Below, one piece after another: positions 17,070 through 25,665 of a DNA stretch of 64,000 bases. Both the position numbers and the translations under genes were made by a program. Numbering within the stretch: position 1 is the first letter of the stretch; each line of letters starts with the position of its first letter. The stretch is from Haladaptatus salinisoli (GTDB taxonomy: Archaea > Halobacteriota > Halobacteria > Halobacteriales > Haladaptataceae): contig NZ_CP085331.1 of NCBI RefSeq assembly GCF_020614375.1, positions 124,001 to 188,000 of the forward strand. Direction: 5' to 3'. The notes under the pieces were generated by a model. It was not told the origin of the DNA and searched no databases. It saw only the letters and a list, made by a program, of their open reading frames with translations.

Positions 17070-17566
17070 TGTTTTGACTCCTTCAATGATTTAAGCAGAA
17101 GATCAAACACGACTCTCGAATAACGGACAACCTTTCGCATTGTTTGGGGGATTAGTTGTCTTCATTCCTGATCAACGTCCGTTATACCAGTCACGATGAA
17201 CATCGCGGACTTACCTAATGAATGCTTGCCTCCTATAAAATGGAAGTCCGTCACTACAGCTTCTTGGGCCTCTATGCATGATGTAATTAAACTTGAAGTT
17301 TGAACAAATACTCTCACGGGTAATGTGCTTTGATACCACCTTTTGGCTAGTTCCCGAACTTCTCAATGTTTTATCGATATGGCGTTCCGCCTTCTCACAG
17401 GCAGTAGCGGCGAGAATATACTGGATTTGGTCATTGTGGTTGGTTTCTCCCTCAAATAACGTTGTGCGATCTGAATTGCGAGATTTTCTATAGCGTTATA
17501 CAGTTTAACACTTCGGTGATGCAGGTTTTAACCTCTCTTCCGTCTAAATTCGGCCAATACTCAATT
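17070..17566. other. Low-GC region, nothing recognised
   Basis: About 500 bp without a supported reading frame. The sequence is AT-richer than its surroundings and begins the decayed segment that reaches to the sulfatase. Confidence 0.4.
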
Positions 17567-17870
17567 TTAGTCAATGCTTCCGATTATATCTCTAAGCGGA
17601 AGTGAAAATGGCCGGGTCGCCGCCCTCCGGGAAGCACAAAACTCGCCGCCGTCAATGCAAGGTGTTCCTCGTTGAAGTCCAACGGATCGGCGCGAACAGA
17701 GTCTAGTTGAGCACATTGGGTGACCGCTCAGAGATCCTCTTTCGATTCGTTCACCGTAGTGGGGACACCTCTGCGTTTCAATTCTTGTTTCTTCAATAAA
17801 TCCAGCAGCGAGGATGCCAGTAGGAAGCACAAATCTCCCCGCGTTTATATGTGGAAGAGTAAGGCGTCGC
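17567..17870 (-). pseudogene. Decayed coding remnant, family unknown
   Basis: Minus-strand reading gives short, protein-like pieces in different frames, for example FNEEHLALTAASFVLPGG followed by RPGHFHFRLEI and a stop, and LLDLLKKQELKRRGVPTTV. The change of frame between good-looking pieces suggests frameshifted remains. I do not recognise the family. Position directly beyond the VOC remnant suggests it belonged to the same lost catabolic cluster. Confidence 0.3.
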
Positions 17871-18090
17871 TCAGTTCAAGTGATCGGGTCTGTTTGTCCA
17901 CGAGGGTACGGAATCGTATAGCCACTCGTCGGTGTCATCAACGTACGACATTTTCTCGGGCGTTTCGAGGAGTTCGAGGTACAGCCCCACACCATTTGAC
18001 AATATACATGGGTCAAGCCCTCCGTCGGTTCGACCTCGTTCGTTTGGGGGCCGTCAAGCATCGTGACGGCGGTTCGTTCAGCCAATCCAT
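17871..18090 (-). pseudogene. VOC (glyoxalase/extradiol dioxygenase fold) C-terminal remnant
   Basis: The minus strand reads GLTHVYCQ and then, after a one-base frame change, NGVGLYLELLETPEKM followed by a tail ending SWTNRPDHLN and a stop at 17871-17873. The NGVGLYLELxE segment with its Glu is the typical last metal-ligand strand of vicinal-oxygen-chelate proteins. Only the C-terminal third can be traced. It lies beside a decayed crotonase on the same strand, as expected of a former aromatic catabolic operon. Confidence 0.55.
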
Positions 18091-18162
18091 CTTACGAGTT
18101 GATATCGCGATCAGTCGCCCGAACTCTCATACCGACTGCGCAAGGCCGTAATCCTCCCTTTG

Positions 18163-18720
18163 TCAGTACTTTCGGTCGAACTCGGGGTCACGCCCTTCAC
18201 GAACGGCGCTGACCCCCTCCTTATTTTCAGGATCGCCCGTGGCTTTCCACTCTGCCTCGATGGCGGCCTATGCGTAATCCTTGAACGACCCTGTCTGGTC
18301 AACCAGCGACTCGTCTCGCGGAGGGCGGTCGCTGGGTTATCCCGCAGGCTGGCCGCGAGGTTGCGGACTGTCGCCAACGTTTGGCCGTCCTCGACAACCT
18401 CGACGACCTGAGGCTGATCGTCGGCCACCTCTGGCGCGGTCAGGATGAACTCCTTGGTTTTGCTCCCCCAACCAGCCGGGGAAGAAGCCACCCGTCGCCC
18501 GGCACGAGGCCAACGTTCACGAACTGTTCACCAGGAACGACTCCTCCTCACTCATCACCCGGAGATCGCAGGCGAGCGCGAAGTCACAGCCGGCGCCGAG
18601 GAAGAAAGAAACTACACCTAGAGAACTGACCGCATCGAACCACATCCCGAGACGTAGGTTGCTCACGAGAAACGACCGCCCTGTTCTCTCCGTCTTTGGT
18701 GATAAGGATGGCCGCGGGGC
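18163..18720 (-). pseudogene. Frameshifted enoyl-CoA hydratase pseudogene
   Basis: Pieces of a crotonase can be read on the minus strand in order but in different frames: GAGCDFALACDLRVMSEEES, NVGLVPGDGWLLPRLVGGA, VVEDGQTLATVRNLAASL, NPATALRET and the C-terminus AEWKATGDPENKEGVSAV followed by REGRDPEFDRKY and a stop at 18163-18165. At least three frameshifts are needed, so no full protein can be made. It is a different sequence from both intact crotonases in the window. It ends just before the sulfatase stop codon region. Confidence 0.8.
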
Positions 18721-20288
18721 TACAGCCCTAGCCGCTCGAACTGCTCCGCCGGCGCTTGGATTTCGGTTAACGCTTTCTCGAGAAGATCACGCTTGTCCCG
18801 GCTGAGCTCCCGAGCACTCTCGCTCAAGTCCGTAGATTGGTTCGGGTCATCCTGTACGTCGAAGAGAAGAGGTGTTTCGTGACGCTGTACTGACGGGCCT
18901 TCGAATCGCCACACTGGGGCATCGCTGTACGGCAGAAACCGTCCGGAGGTCGCATCTTCCTTCGGTCGTTGGGGCGTAAACCAGCCGTACGGATTCATCA
19001 TCGTCGTGGAGTAACACCCCGTAGAATAGTCTGACCGGCACGGGCGCAGATACGTGTACTCACCGTCGGTAACGTTGACCGATGAGCCCCAGTAGCCGTA
19101 GAGCGCCCAATCTCTGATGTGGCTTACTTCGCCCTGAATGAGGGGGAAGAGACTGTTACTGTGGCCGCGACTCGTGTCGTCTACGTCCAAGGCCTCGAGG
19201 ATCGTCGCGTAAAGGTCGACCGCAGCCGTCAACGCCGAGACGCGCTCACCCATTCGCGGTGCGTCGGGGTGCCAGATTAGAAGCGGCGTGTGAGCGAGGG
19301 CGTTATACATGGGGACTCGCCCGGGCTTTCCGATCCAACCGTATTCTCCGAGGAAGAACCCATGGTCGGAGGTGACTATGACCATCGTGTCCTCCCAGAG
19401 GTTCTCTTCGTCCATCACAGCGAGAACCTTACCGAACCAGCGGTCGGCCATCGTCACGTTGCCGGCGAACTGCGAGCGGACGAAGTCAAGTTCTCGGTCG
19501 GTCAATTCGCTCTGGCCAGCGTCAGTCCGACCGTAGAACGGCCAGACGGTGTGCTCGGGATCTCTCGGATCCTCGTCGGTGTACATCGACGCATACGGTT
19601 CCGGATTGTGGAACGGTTCGTGGACGTCAAAGCTGTCGACGTACAGGAGCCACTCATCCCACTCTTGGTTTTCCCTGAGCCACTCGGCCGTATTCGAGAA
19701 CACTCTGGGTGCGAAGAAGTCCTCTTCGGCCTCGAAGGATTTGGCGTTTCGCACGTATTGGGCTCGGTTCATGAACCGCAGGTCGGTCGGGTTTGTCCCC
19801 GCGGTGAACTCGGTGAGTGCGATGTCATCGGATTCTTTGGGAGACTCGTTGACCACTTGCGACAGGAGCCATTCGTCTGGCTCCTTAGGGACGGTCTCGT
19901 AGGCGTCGTACTCGTGACCGCGCACGAACTCGAACCCGTGGAAGTCCTCATAGTAGCCGTTGCTACCGTGTTGAAAGTAATGATAGTGATCCGTAATCAG
20001 CTGGGTTAGCGTTCCATTTGACCGCGCAGCGAGCGGGAGCGTCGTGTCGAACGGTTCGATTGGGCCCCACGGCCGCCAGAGGAACTCCTGCGTACCGGTC
20101 AGCCACTCCCGTCTCGTCGGCATGCAGGGGAGACTGCCCGCGTAGTGAGAGTCGAAGACCAACGCCCGTTTGGCAAACCGATCCAAGTTCGGCGTTTCAA
20201 CTTCGTAGTCGAAAATGGTGGGTGCGTCCGGATATGCTCCGAGTACGTCCCGGCGAAGGCTGTCGATCGAGATGAACAGGACGTTCAT
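18720..20288 (-). CDS. Type I sulfatase family hydrolase
   Basis: A 522-residue alkaline-phosphatase-fold sulfatase. Seen: metal-binding start NVLFISIDSLRRDVLGAYP, the formylglycine motif CMPTR (Cys55) in GSLPCMPTRREWLTGT, and the second metal site MVIVTSDHGFFLGEYGW followed by KPGRVPMYNALAHTPLLIW. It would hydrolyse a sulfate (or phosphate) ester; no signal peptide is seen, so it is probably cytosolic. The ATG overlaps the DUF1450 stop as ATGA, so the two are coupled. Its higher GC and intact frame contrast with the decay on both sides. A matching formylglycine-generating enzyme is not in the window. Confidence 0.92.
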   Translation of the reverse strand: MNVLFISIDSLRRDVLGAYPDAPTIFDYEVETPNLDRFAKRALVFDSHYAGSLPCMPTRREWLTGTQEFLWRPWGPIEPFDTTLPLAARSNGTLTQLITDHYHYFQHGSNGYYEDFHGFEFVRGHEYDAYETVPKEPDEWLLSQVVNESPKESDDIALTEFTAGTNPTDLRFMNRAQYVRNAKSFEAEEDFFAPRVFSNTAEWLRENQEWDEWLLYVDSFDVHEPFHNPEPYASMYTDEDPRDPEHTVWPFYGRTDAGQSELTDRELDFVRSQFAGNVTMADRWFGKVLAVMDEENLWEDTMVIVTSDHGFFLGEYGWIGKPGRVPMYNALAHTPLLIWHPDAPRMGERVSALTAAVDLYATILEALDVDDTSRGHSNSLFPLIQGEVSHIRDWALYGYWGSSVNVTDGEYTYLRPCRSDYSTGCYSTTMMNPYGWFTPQRPKEDATSGRFLPYSDAPVWRFEGPSVQRHETPLLFDVQDDPNQSTDLSESARELSRDKRDLLEKALTEIQAPAEQFERLGL

Positions 20289-20497
20289 GTTCGGTTCTCT
20301 TCTCCCCCGACTTTCACGAGAAGTCGATCGTGATCTCCCTCAACGAGAGTTCCATTTACCACGAGAAATTCGGTATCGAAACAGTCCCCACATCGTTGGA
20401 GACAAGCCTCCTCACGGACGTCGAACTCACACGCTTCGAGATGACTGCGGACGTCTGCCGACACGTTCTGAACGCAATATTCTATGGTACAGGACAT
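20285..20497 (-). CDS. DUF1450-like Cys-rich small protein
   Basis: A 70-residue protein with the pattern IEYCVQNVSADVRSHLEAC, then EACLQRCGDCFDTEFLVVNG, which matches the DUF1450 (YuzB-like) family signature CLxxCGxCxxxxFALVNG. Five to six cysteines suggest metal or thiol chemistry. The function is unknown. The ATG at 20497 gives the family N-terminus; the frame continues upstream without resemblance. Stop and sulfatase start overlap by 4 bp, so a role linked to the sulfatase is possible but only positional. Confidence 0.75.
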   Translation of the reverse strand: MSCTIEYCVQNVSADVRSHLEACEFDVREEACLQRCGDCFDTEFLVVNGTLVEGDHDRLLVKVGGEENRT

Positions 20498-20596
20498 GAT
20501 TAATAAAGCATACCGGACATCTAAAAATCTTAGGACGGACGCCACTTTTACGCGAGGGAAAGTTGTATTTTGGGACTCTTTGATGCTTAGAACGGG

Positions 20597-20944
20597 ATGA
20601 TCCGTATCAACTACGTGACCCACCAGGAGCCGTTCAGTCCCAGTCGCCTCCTGAACTTGGCCGAGCGCGCCGAGAGCGCGGACTTCATCTGGATCTCGGA
20701 TCACTTCCACCCGTAGTTCCACACGGTTGTCCTCGGCCTCAGTACGGACGAGGCGATGAACGAGACATCGCTCGGCTACGACTGGCCGGAGTACCCTGAG
20801 CGCCGCAATCGCCTCGAGGAGATCCTCGAAATACGTGGAGGATGGTCGCCGTTCGGATTCCGAGATCGAACGCGCAGTGGTGGGCCATCGGGACAGCTAT
20901 CTCTTCGGCGATTGCCGCCACCGGTCATAAACTCACCTTTTTAG
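20597..20944 (+). pseudogene. F420-dependent luciferase-like (LLM) oxidoreductase pseudogene
   Basis: From the ATG at 20597 the frame reads FSPSRLLNLAERAESADF and IWISDHFHP, then TAG at 20714-20716 where the family has Trp (HFHPWFHT), then FHT and, after an internal deletion of roughly 60 residues, EAMNETSLGYDWPEYPERRN and LEEILEI. These are landmarks of the G6PDH/TIGR03557-type F420 enzymes (GEALNExPxGxxWP). The reading drifts off after about 20870. A nonsense codon plus deletion and truncation show a dead gene. Confidence 0.8.
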
Positions 20945-21258
20945 GTTATGCCGCCGACTGCAATCCAAGTGATCAGATTTGCACCACTAATCAAGTTGAC
21001 CCTAGGAGTCAGAGATGACGTCAGCAGTCGGGTTGCTCAATGACGAGACTGACACTGCCGAAGTACCCGGTGTATCGATTCCCGGCATCGGCCGGCTGTA
21101 ACTCCCTCGGCTACAAGAGGAACGCGAGAGATCCATGAGTCTCCCCCCGATCGCAGTTCGTGATGGAGGTGGTACGGCCCGTAGCGCCATCGAACGTCTG
21201 GCGACCCGAACCGTCGTACGTATTAATCGATTAGTGGTCGAACAGGAGTATACCCACA
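20945..21258. other. Unclear stretch before mobA
   Basis: About 310 bp with no intact gene. Some short stretches look coding on either strand, but none could be assigned to a family. It is probably more decayed sequence. Confidence 0.3.
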
Positions 21259-21936
21259 GTGACAGAACAGATTGAAACTACGTTGAATGTAACTGGTCTT
21301 GTACTCACGGGGGGCCAGAGCAGCCGGTTCGGCGACGACGGTGAAAACAAGGCCGTTGCGACGTTCGATGGACATACGATGATCGGTCGTGTTGTCGACA
21401 TTATCACAGAAACTACGAATCAGCCACCGGTAGTTGCTATCAAAACCGCCGACCAACAGGAGACGTATGCGGACGTACTGTCTGACCGTGACGTAACATT
21501 CGCGTTTGACGATGTGGCATTCGAATGTCCGCTAGCCGGTGTATTCGGCGCAGTAGATGCCGTCGAAGGATCCTGGGTATTCTGTTGTGGTTGTGACATG
21601 CCGTTACTTTCGCCAGAAGTCCTCTAATGGCTTTTCGACACGCTACAAGACAGGGTTCACATGTCTAAGACGCCACCTGCAGCGCTGGCGGTTCAACAGC
21701 CTAACGGGACAATAGATCCGTTGCACACGCTGTACCAACAGCCGACACTCAAGCGTGTTCGGAAACAACTTCCCTCGGCAGTCGGACCACGAATGTTGCT
21801 TGCGTCGCTGGAGAAGGTTGTCACGGTACCTATAGAGGCTGCACCAGCTAGTCTTCCCATCAAGGAGTCAACGACCAACATTAACACTCGAGATGAGCTT
21901 GAGACAGTATTCCATCGTCCAACGTCTTCACAGTAA
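21259..21936 (+). pseudogene. mobA: Molybdenum cofactor guanylyltransferase (MobA) with in-frame TAA
   Basis: The GTG-started frame gives the MobA N-terminus VTGLVLTGGQSSRFGDDGEN with its nucleotide-binding GGxSxRFG motif, LAGVFGAVDAVEG and FCCGCDMPLLSPEVL, then TAA at 21625-21627, then continues in the same frame with WLFDTLQDRV, NGTIDPLHTLYQQPTLKRV and the typical NINTRDELE end. Without the stop it would be about 225 residues, a normal length. MobA attaches GMP to molybdopterin. The single nonsense codon suggests a recent loss, or an error in the sequence. Confidence 0.8.
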
Positions 21937-22318
21937 CCGCTAAGCAGAGTTTCTTTGTGTTCAAGTTCGAGAGAAACCGGGCCGACATTGTCGAATACGA
22001 TGAAGAAATAACTTCTGTCCTCAAAACTGTCGATTGCGCTATTGAAGCACTCGAAGAGAGGTATGACTGGCGACCAACGGTATACAGACATTTGATAATA
22101 TCAGAATTTGTTCTACTTTTTAATCGTTGTACTGGCAGTATTTAGTACGAAAGGTACCACTCCATTTTTTGGCTGCACCCGGTTTAGTGCTCAGGAAGAC
22201 TACTGAAGAAATCCCGTTTCCCGAAATTGTTTACTCGATTATCTACTCGTAGAAACTTACATATCGCTTGGGGATTATCTTGACTGAAGAACTCCGGTAA
22301 AGTTTGAAAATATGAGCA
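21937..22318. other. Intergenic region, no supported gene
   Basis: About 380 bp. A 62-codon frame from 21957 (TTG-type start) has no recognisable motif and I do not support it. The rest is low-GC non-coding sequence. Confidence 0.3.
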
Positions 22319-22675
22319 GTGGCCAAGCGGCGAAGCGACCTAGGTGGCGATCACCTACAAACAAGGTGTTTCTCAAACGGACGTAAAAAAAAGCGGTACG
22401 GGCTCTCAGGGGAGACTATTTATAAATGTCTTCACCGATTCGAGGAAGAGCCAGATCACGACGCAGCCTGGGATAAGGTACGCCCGGGTCGCCCACCGAA
22501 ACTCGATTGTGAGGAACAATTCAATTTCGCACAACTGCTGTGCGAGCCGCCTGTAAACGCTGGCTACGACGCTGAAGAATATAGTATCCCACTCGTACAA
22601 CGCCTTTTGGACGAGCAGTTCGATGTTACCTATTCGCGAACGAGTGTCTGCAGACTACTTTCGAAAATTGAGTAA
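22319..22675 (+). pseudogene. IS630-family transposase N-terminal fragment
   Basis: A homeodomain-like helix-turn-helix followed by a winged helix: VAITYKQGVSQTDV in one frame and then, after a shift at an A-rich run near 22385-22393, GLSGETIYKCLHRFEEEP, the linker VRPGRPPKLD and LVQRLLDEQFDVTYSRTSVC in another. This is the N-terminal DNA-binding half of IS630/ISH16-type transposases (the PGRPPKL linker is typical). The DDE catalytic half is missing after the stop at 22675. No terminal repeats could be found. The element is dead. Confidence 0.7.
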
Positions 22676-23567
22676 TGTATTTTGAAATGCATACTTCCTC
22701 CGGACGAGTTGAAAGAAGGGGGATAAGTATCGGATATGATCACAAAGAGACGAACGATCATGAAGATGTGAGGAGAAACTGAATTCATCGAATCTGAGGT
22801 CGCCAAGCAGGAGCAACTCGAAACGCAACGGGAAGAAATCTAAGAGGAGTTTGCGACTCTGCATCGATCAATTTGAAGAGAACGTAGTCGACCAGTTCAA
22901 CGGATATATGGAGGCGATTCTAAACATACTCGATTATGAAAATCTCGATCATATTTGAATCGACCAAGTCAATTCCGTCATCCGAGAGGGACGAGAATAG
23001 GGTCAAAGAGAGATCCACTATTGAGAACTGAGTCACTAACATCGAACCAGTCAAGATCGGTAGGAAGGCGTAGTATTTAGACGTCAGGTCTGGCGCTACG
23101 TCATTCCGCTGTACGCGTTCACCATCAACTTGCTCGGTTTGACAATTGGTTTAGAGATTCCATTACATCTCTATGAGTGTAACGGGAGAGATGAGGACAT
23201 CAAAGGAGTGATTCAGAATTATAGAATATCGCGAGAAAATTGGAAACAGAGTGAATCCGGTTGAGAGGAAGCCATACTCCGGATTTTGATCACTTTTTCG
23301 ATTGAGGTTAAATGTATTATAGTTGATGAGCCCAATACAACCATCTAGGCGCCTGCAGTTCCCGATCAACGAATTTAACAGTTATTTCGTAATGGTGAAT
23401 GTACGGCCGGCTGAAACGGCAAAAACCATTTTCCCTTTCTTCCGCGTTTGCCTCTCGAAACAGCGGCTTTGTATTGCATTCGGTGTTAAGAACAGGAATT
23501 CCGCGATAAAGAACCGAAATCGGGAGATATCGGGCATGATAGTGGACAATTACGAACAAGTTTTATT
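22676..23567 (+). pseudogene. Decayed region with archaeal SMC-like (Sph-type) ATPase remnant
   Basis: Between about 22780 and 22990 the plus strand reads EFIESEVAKQEQLETQREEI, EEFATLHRSI and, after a frame change, FNGYMEAILNILDYENLDHI, which look like the coiled-coil and C-terminal part of the haloarchaeal archaea-specific SMC-related proteins. Stops and frame changes break it. A hydrophobic piece IPLYAFTINLLGLTIGLEIP follows near 23110-23165. The remaining sequence to 23567 is low in GC and holds nothing I can name. Confidence 0.45.
23557..23566 (+). promoter_or_regulatory. TATA box for the amidohydrolase gene
   Basis: GTTTTATTAT is centred about 33 nt before the ATG at 23595. This favours a near-leaderless transcript starting close to that ATG and argues against the ATG at 23568, which overlaps the promoter element. 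Confidence 0.55.
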
Positions 23568-23594
23568 ATGAACGACCCAGAAGTGAGGAAGTGT

Positions 23595-24671
23595 ATGGCA
23601 CAAAAAGCTACCAATTCGACTCTAGCAGAGACGACCGTAGTGGATACTGATGTTCACATGACCGTGCCTGAAGAGGAGGTCGCACAGTATATGGATGAAC
23701 CGTACGCTTCCAGTATCACTGACTCTCCCCACCCTATTTTCCCATCAAGTAGCTGGGATCAGCGGATGGGCGGAAAGATCAAGGACAATTTCTCTGAATT
23801 TACTGACGCTGAGGATATTTTCCAGTTTCAGCGAGAATTCGATATCGATCATCCGATCATCAATACCTTCGAGCCACTAGGGAAGTTCTCTCAGCCGGAT
23901 CTAGCAATGGAGCTTATGCGGGCGTATAATCGACTTTTGCTAGACAAGTATATAGACGATCACGATTTCCTAGGTCTGGCTGCCGTCGCAACTCAGAAGC
24001 CCCATGAAGCTGCAGAGGAAATCGACAAGATGGGCCAAGAAAATCAAGTCGTTGGCCTGTACGTCGGGTCAAGCGGTGAGCATCCACCTCTAGGGGATCC
24101 AAAGTACGATCCTATCTACCAGGCTGCTGAGGACAACGGCCTTCCAATTGCGTTCCACGGTAACGCTGAGGAGTTTATGTTTGACTTCCCGATGCAGAAC
24201 CGGGGTTTTAACAAATTTTTCGAGGTTCATAGCGTCGCCCATACTTGGCAGCAAATGATGACGCTGACGAGTATCATTGCTGAAGGTGCGCCGGAGAAGT
24301 TCCCTGATCTCAATTGGGTCTTTCTCGAAGCAGGCTACGGCTGGGTTCCCTACATGATGCACCGGATGAATAAGATATATCACATGCGTCGGAGCGAGGT
24401 GCCGTTGCTGCAGCAGACACCAGAGGAGTACATCCGTGACTCGTTCTACTTCGCCAACCAGCCTCTCGGTGAACCGAACGACTCTGAAGACATGGCGAAG
24501 ATGCTTGAAATCATGGGTACAGACAACATCATGTTCGCCACTGACTACCCTCATTGGGACTTCGATGCACTTGATGAACTCGATAAGTACTTACAACACT
24601 ATTTCACGGAGGAGGATCGTCGGAAAGTTCTATATGATACCCCTGTAGAGGCCTTCCAACTTGACTTGTGA
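23595..24671 (+). CDS. Amidohydrolase-2 family (ACMSD-like) metal-dependent hydrolase or decarboxylase
   Basis: A 358-residue TIM-barrel protein of the amidohydrolase_2 family. Seen: the first metal motif VVDTDVHMTVPEEEV (D-x-H form), LPIAFHGNAEEF with a ligand His, a mid-barrel His region VHSVAHTWQQMM, and the C-terminal Asp site IMFATDYPHWDFDALDEL. Family members decarboxylate or hydrolyse aromatic or cyclic acids (for example ACMSD, gamma-resorcylate decarboxylase). It starts a module with a Rieske ferredoxin, a polyamine-type ABC importer and an aldehyde dehydrogenase, which suggests it acts on the imported solute. The exact reaction is unknown. An ATG at 23568 would add nine residues. 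Confidence 0.85.
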   Translation: MAQKATNSTLAETTVVDTDVHMTVPEEEVAQYMDEPYASSITDSPHPIFPSSSWDQRMGGKIKDNFSEFTDAEDIFQFQREFDIDHPIINTFEPLGKFSQPDLAMELMRAYNRLLLDKYIDDHDFLGLAAVATQKPHEAAEEIDKMGQENQVVGLYVGSSGEHPPLGDPKYDPIYQAAEDNGLPIAFHGNAEEFMFDFPMQNRGFNKFFEVHSVAHTWQQMMTLTSIIAEGAPEKFPDLNWVFLEAGYGWVPYMMHRMNKIYHMRRSEVPLLQQTPEEYIRDSFYFANQPLGEPNDSEDMAKMLEIMGTDNIMFATDYPHWDFDALDELDKYLQHYFTEEDRRKVLYDTPVEAFQLDL

Positions 24672-24723
24672 AACGGACAGACGACCTACCTACATGAGGA
24701 TGAACCAACTATTGGAGTGAACC

Positions 24724-25086
24724 ATGAAAGAACATGTGGTCGCACGAGCAGACGAACTGAACGAAGGTGAGCGAATGCTGGTCGAAATCGAAGGACGCGA
24801 AATCGCTGTTTTCAACGTCGACGGTGAGTACAAAGCATACACGAACTGGTGTGCCCACCAAGCTGGCCCGGTCTGTGAAGGTACCTTGACCGGTACCTGG
24901 ACCGCCGAGTACGACCAGGAAAATCTCAAAGTTTGCATGGAGTGGTGTAGTGAAGACAAGATTCTGAGCTGTCCTTGGCACGGGTGGGAGTATAACGTCA
25001 CAAACGGTGAATCATTAACTTCGAATGCACAACTTCCCTCTCATCCAGTTCGAGTCGACGGTGAGGATATCATTGTTAGTGTCTGA
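24724..25086 (+). CDS. Rieske-type 2Fe-2S ferredoxin
   Basis: A 120-residue single-domain Rieske protein. Seen: cluster ligand pair one CAHQAGPVCEG (Cys-x-His) and pair two CPWHGWEYNV (Cys-x2-His), with the strand VFNVDGEYKAY before them. Between the two pairs there is a longer insertion (about 35 residues) than in common Rieske ferredoxins. It starts 52 bp after the amidohydrolase and is likely co-transcribed. Such proteins donate electrons to ring-hydroxylating oxygenases, but no oxygenase alpha subunit is in the window, so its partner is unknown. Confidence 0.9.
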   Translation: MKEHVVARADELNEGERMLVEIEGREIAVFNVDGEYKAYTNWCAHQAGPVCEGTLTGTWTAEYDQENLKVCMEWCSEDKILSCPWHGWEYNVTNGESLTSNAQLPSHPVRVDGEDIIVSV

Positions 25087-25665
25087 GTTACGACCAGTAG
25101 TCTAACCACTTTTCGAGATTCAGTATGAAATACTCGCTATAACGGTTTGTGAGCATCATAATCAACGGAATTTATGGCATGAGTTTTTGTAAACAGGGCT
25201 TTCATGACCGTCCCAATCAATTCAACTTCGAAGAGGTCTGACGCTCTTACTCCTTCAACAAGAACATTAGAACTCTCATCAAGTAAAAGAGGATGGCATA
25301 GTCGTAATGCTGAGATTGGGGCATCGTCGAAGCCAACGGCGCCTCCTCATGTTTACCCTTGCAAACAGTCATTTACTCACGAGGACGAATTTGGAAAAAT
25401 TGTTTTCCTCCACTATTGGAATGACTACCATCCACTGGTGGTAAGTTAATTTACATTCTGAGGGTACAACCGGTACTCGTTGTTCTACGTGAAAACACTT
25501 AATATATCCAATGTTACAGGATTCCTGGTGATGACGTTTACTGAATCGCTGTACTGACTAGACGGACGGACAGCTAGAATATAGGTAAGAGGTGACGAAA
25601 TTCTTAGTTGTATCCTATGCCGCAAAAGACTTATATGAGAATATTGATTCATATACAGTTACGGT
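25087..25665. other. Intergenic gap, no supported gene
   Basis: About 580 bp. An 81-codon frame at 25204-25449 has no motif, an unusual Ser/Thr-rich composition and no clear promoter, so I do not support it. A TATA-like ACTTATATGA at 25628-25637, about 34 nt before the ATG at 25666, is the likely promoter of the substrate-binding protein. Confidence 0.4.

Noticed and set aside
19290..20009. 239-codon open frame on the plus strand
   Set aside because: It is antisense to the intact sulfatase, has no motif, and reflects the GC-rich codon use of that gene.
25204..25449. 81-codon frame between the Rieske and binding-protein genes
   Set aside because: No motif, Ser/Thr-rich composition, no convincing promoter.
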